Source: Xanthomonas sp. SI
Lineage (GTDB): Bacteria; Pseudomonadota; Gammaproteobacteria; Xanthomonadales; Xanthomonadaceae
Reading direction: 5' to 3'
NCBI RefSeq assembly: GCF_014236855.1
Contig: NZ_CP051261.1
Span: forward strand, 3,534,001-3,598,000
Length of the DNA stretch: 64,000 nt
Shown here in pieces: positions 63,783 to 64,000 of the stretch; the first letter of the stretch is position 1, and each line of letters begins with the position of its first letter. A program made the position numbers and the translations under genes. The notes below the pieces were generated by a model. That model was not told where the DNA came from and did not search any database. It saw only the letters and a program-made list of their open reading frames with translations.

Positions 63783-64000
63783 CTACTCGCTCGCCGCCTC
63801 CAGCGCCTGCGACAGGCGCTCCACCGCGATCACTTCCATGCCCTTGACCACGCCGGTCTTGGGCGCATTGGCCTTGGGCACGATGGCGCGCTTGAAACCG
63901 TGCGTGGCCGCTTCGCGCAGCCGGTCCTCGCCGTTGGGCACCGGGCGGATCTCGCCGGACAGGCCGACCTCGCCGAAGGCGATGGTCTTCTCCGCCAGCG
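63783..64000 (-). CDS. radA: DNA repair protein RadA, C-terminal end (5' part off window)
   Basis: The last 72 codons read LAEKTIAFGEVGLSGEIRPV, then a PNGEDRLREAATHGFKRAIVPKAN segment and KGMEVIAVERLSQALEAASE, ending at TAG 63783-63785. This is the Lon-protease-like C-terminal domain of RadA/Sms, a RecA-related helicase that drives branch migration in recombination. The ATPase and zinc-finger parts are outside the window. Confidence 0.93.
   Translation of the reverse strand, partial: LAEKTIAFGEVGLSGEIRPVPNGEDRLREAATHGFKRAIVPKANAPKTGVVKGMEVIAVERLSQALEAASE

Overview
The window is high-GC, gene-dense chromosomal DNA. It most likely comes from Xanthomonas or a very close member of the Xanthomonadaceae. 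This rests on recognised gene content (TonB receptors of the Xanthomonas/Caulobacter type with N-terminal signalling domains, many glycoside hydrolases, the ffh/rpsP/rimM/trmD/rplS block, radA) and on abundant GTAGGAGCGGCTTCAGCCGC-type palindromic repeats. No search was run. I see no insertion sequence, prophage, integrase, CRISPR array or tRNA; the repeats are the only mobile-derived DNA.

Layout. 1-4177 (minus): an ECF sigma factor / FecR anti-sigma / TonB receptor triad (receptor cut by the left edge), preceded on the same strand by a Tat-exported GH29 alpha-L-fucosidase (4276-6204). 6653-9265: mutS. 9282-9608: ~142-bp repeats. 9649-13735: a glutathione transferase, a WYL regulator and katG with an OxyR-type operator. 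13967-14421: a tandem array of four 112-bp REP units. 14518-16847: Hsp15, a small lipoprotein and a MATE exporter. 17293-24341: the translation/SRP block (rplS, trmD, rimM, rpsP, then a PabC-like enzyme and a nitronate monooxygenase, then ffh) with a divergent CcsA/YpjD-like membrane protein. 24503-27767: divergent galM and a secreted GH51 arabinofuranosidase around a palindrome-rich control region. 27853-30518: a small exported protein and a second EF-G with a complex leader. 31083-38978: an exported DJ-1-like protein, a GlxA-type regulator, an M19-family protein, a cation/proton antiporter, a LysR regulator, small conserved proteins and a GST.

39188-54386 is the most coherent accessory region: an L-arabinose utilisation cluster. 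An eight-gene minus-strand operon, joined by 4- and 25-bp overlaps, encodes a FAH-family 2-keto-3-deoxy-L-arabonate dehydratase (AraD1/GguC), an aldehyde dehydrogenase, a complete YtfQRT-YjfF-type sugar ABC transporter, a Tat-exported GH127 beta-L-arabinofuranosidase and a GH97 glycosidase. Next to it lie a LysR regulator and a divergent pair, an SDR sugar dehydrogenase and an IlvD/Edd-family sugar-acid dehydratase. Together they would release L-arabinose from glycans in the periplasm, import it and oxidise it without phosphorylation to alpha-ketoglutarate. Only the lactonase step is not found. An ACAAATATC element sits in both control regions and ties the units together.

54610-62352 holds a second ECF sigma / FecR / TonB receptor triad, followed by a histidine acid phosphatase (phytase-like) and a secreted endonuclease/exonuclease/phosphatase-fold enzyme fused to a jacalin-like lectin domain. 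This looks like a phosphate-ester acquisition locus. Both triads carry the same 21-bp element (TGTC-N8-TTCATCGAA) about 100-110 bp before the receptor start, suggesting a common promoter class. The window ends with two small membrane/exported proteins and the C-terminal end of radA.
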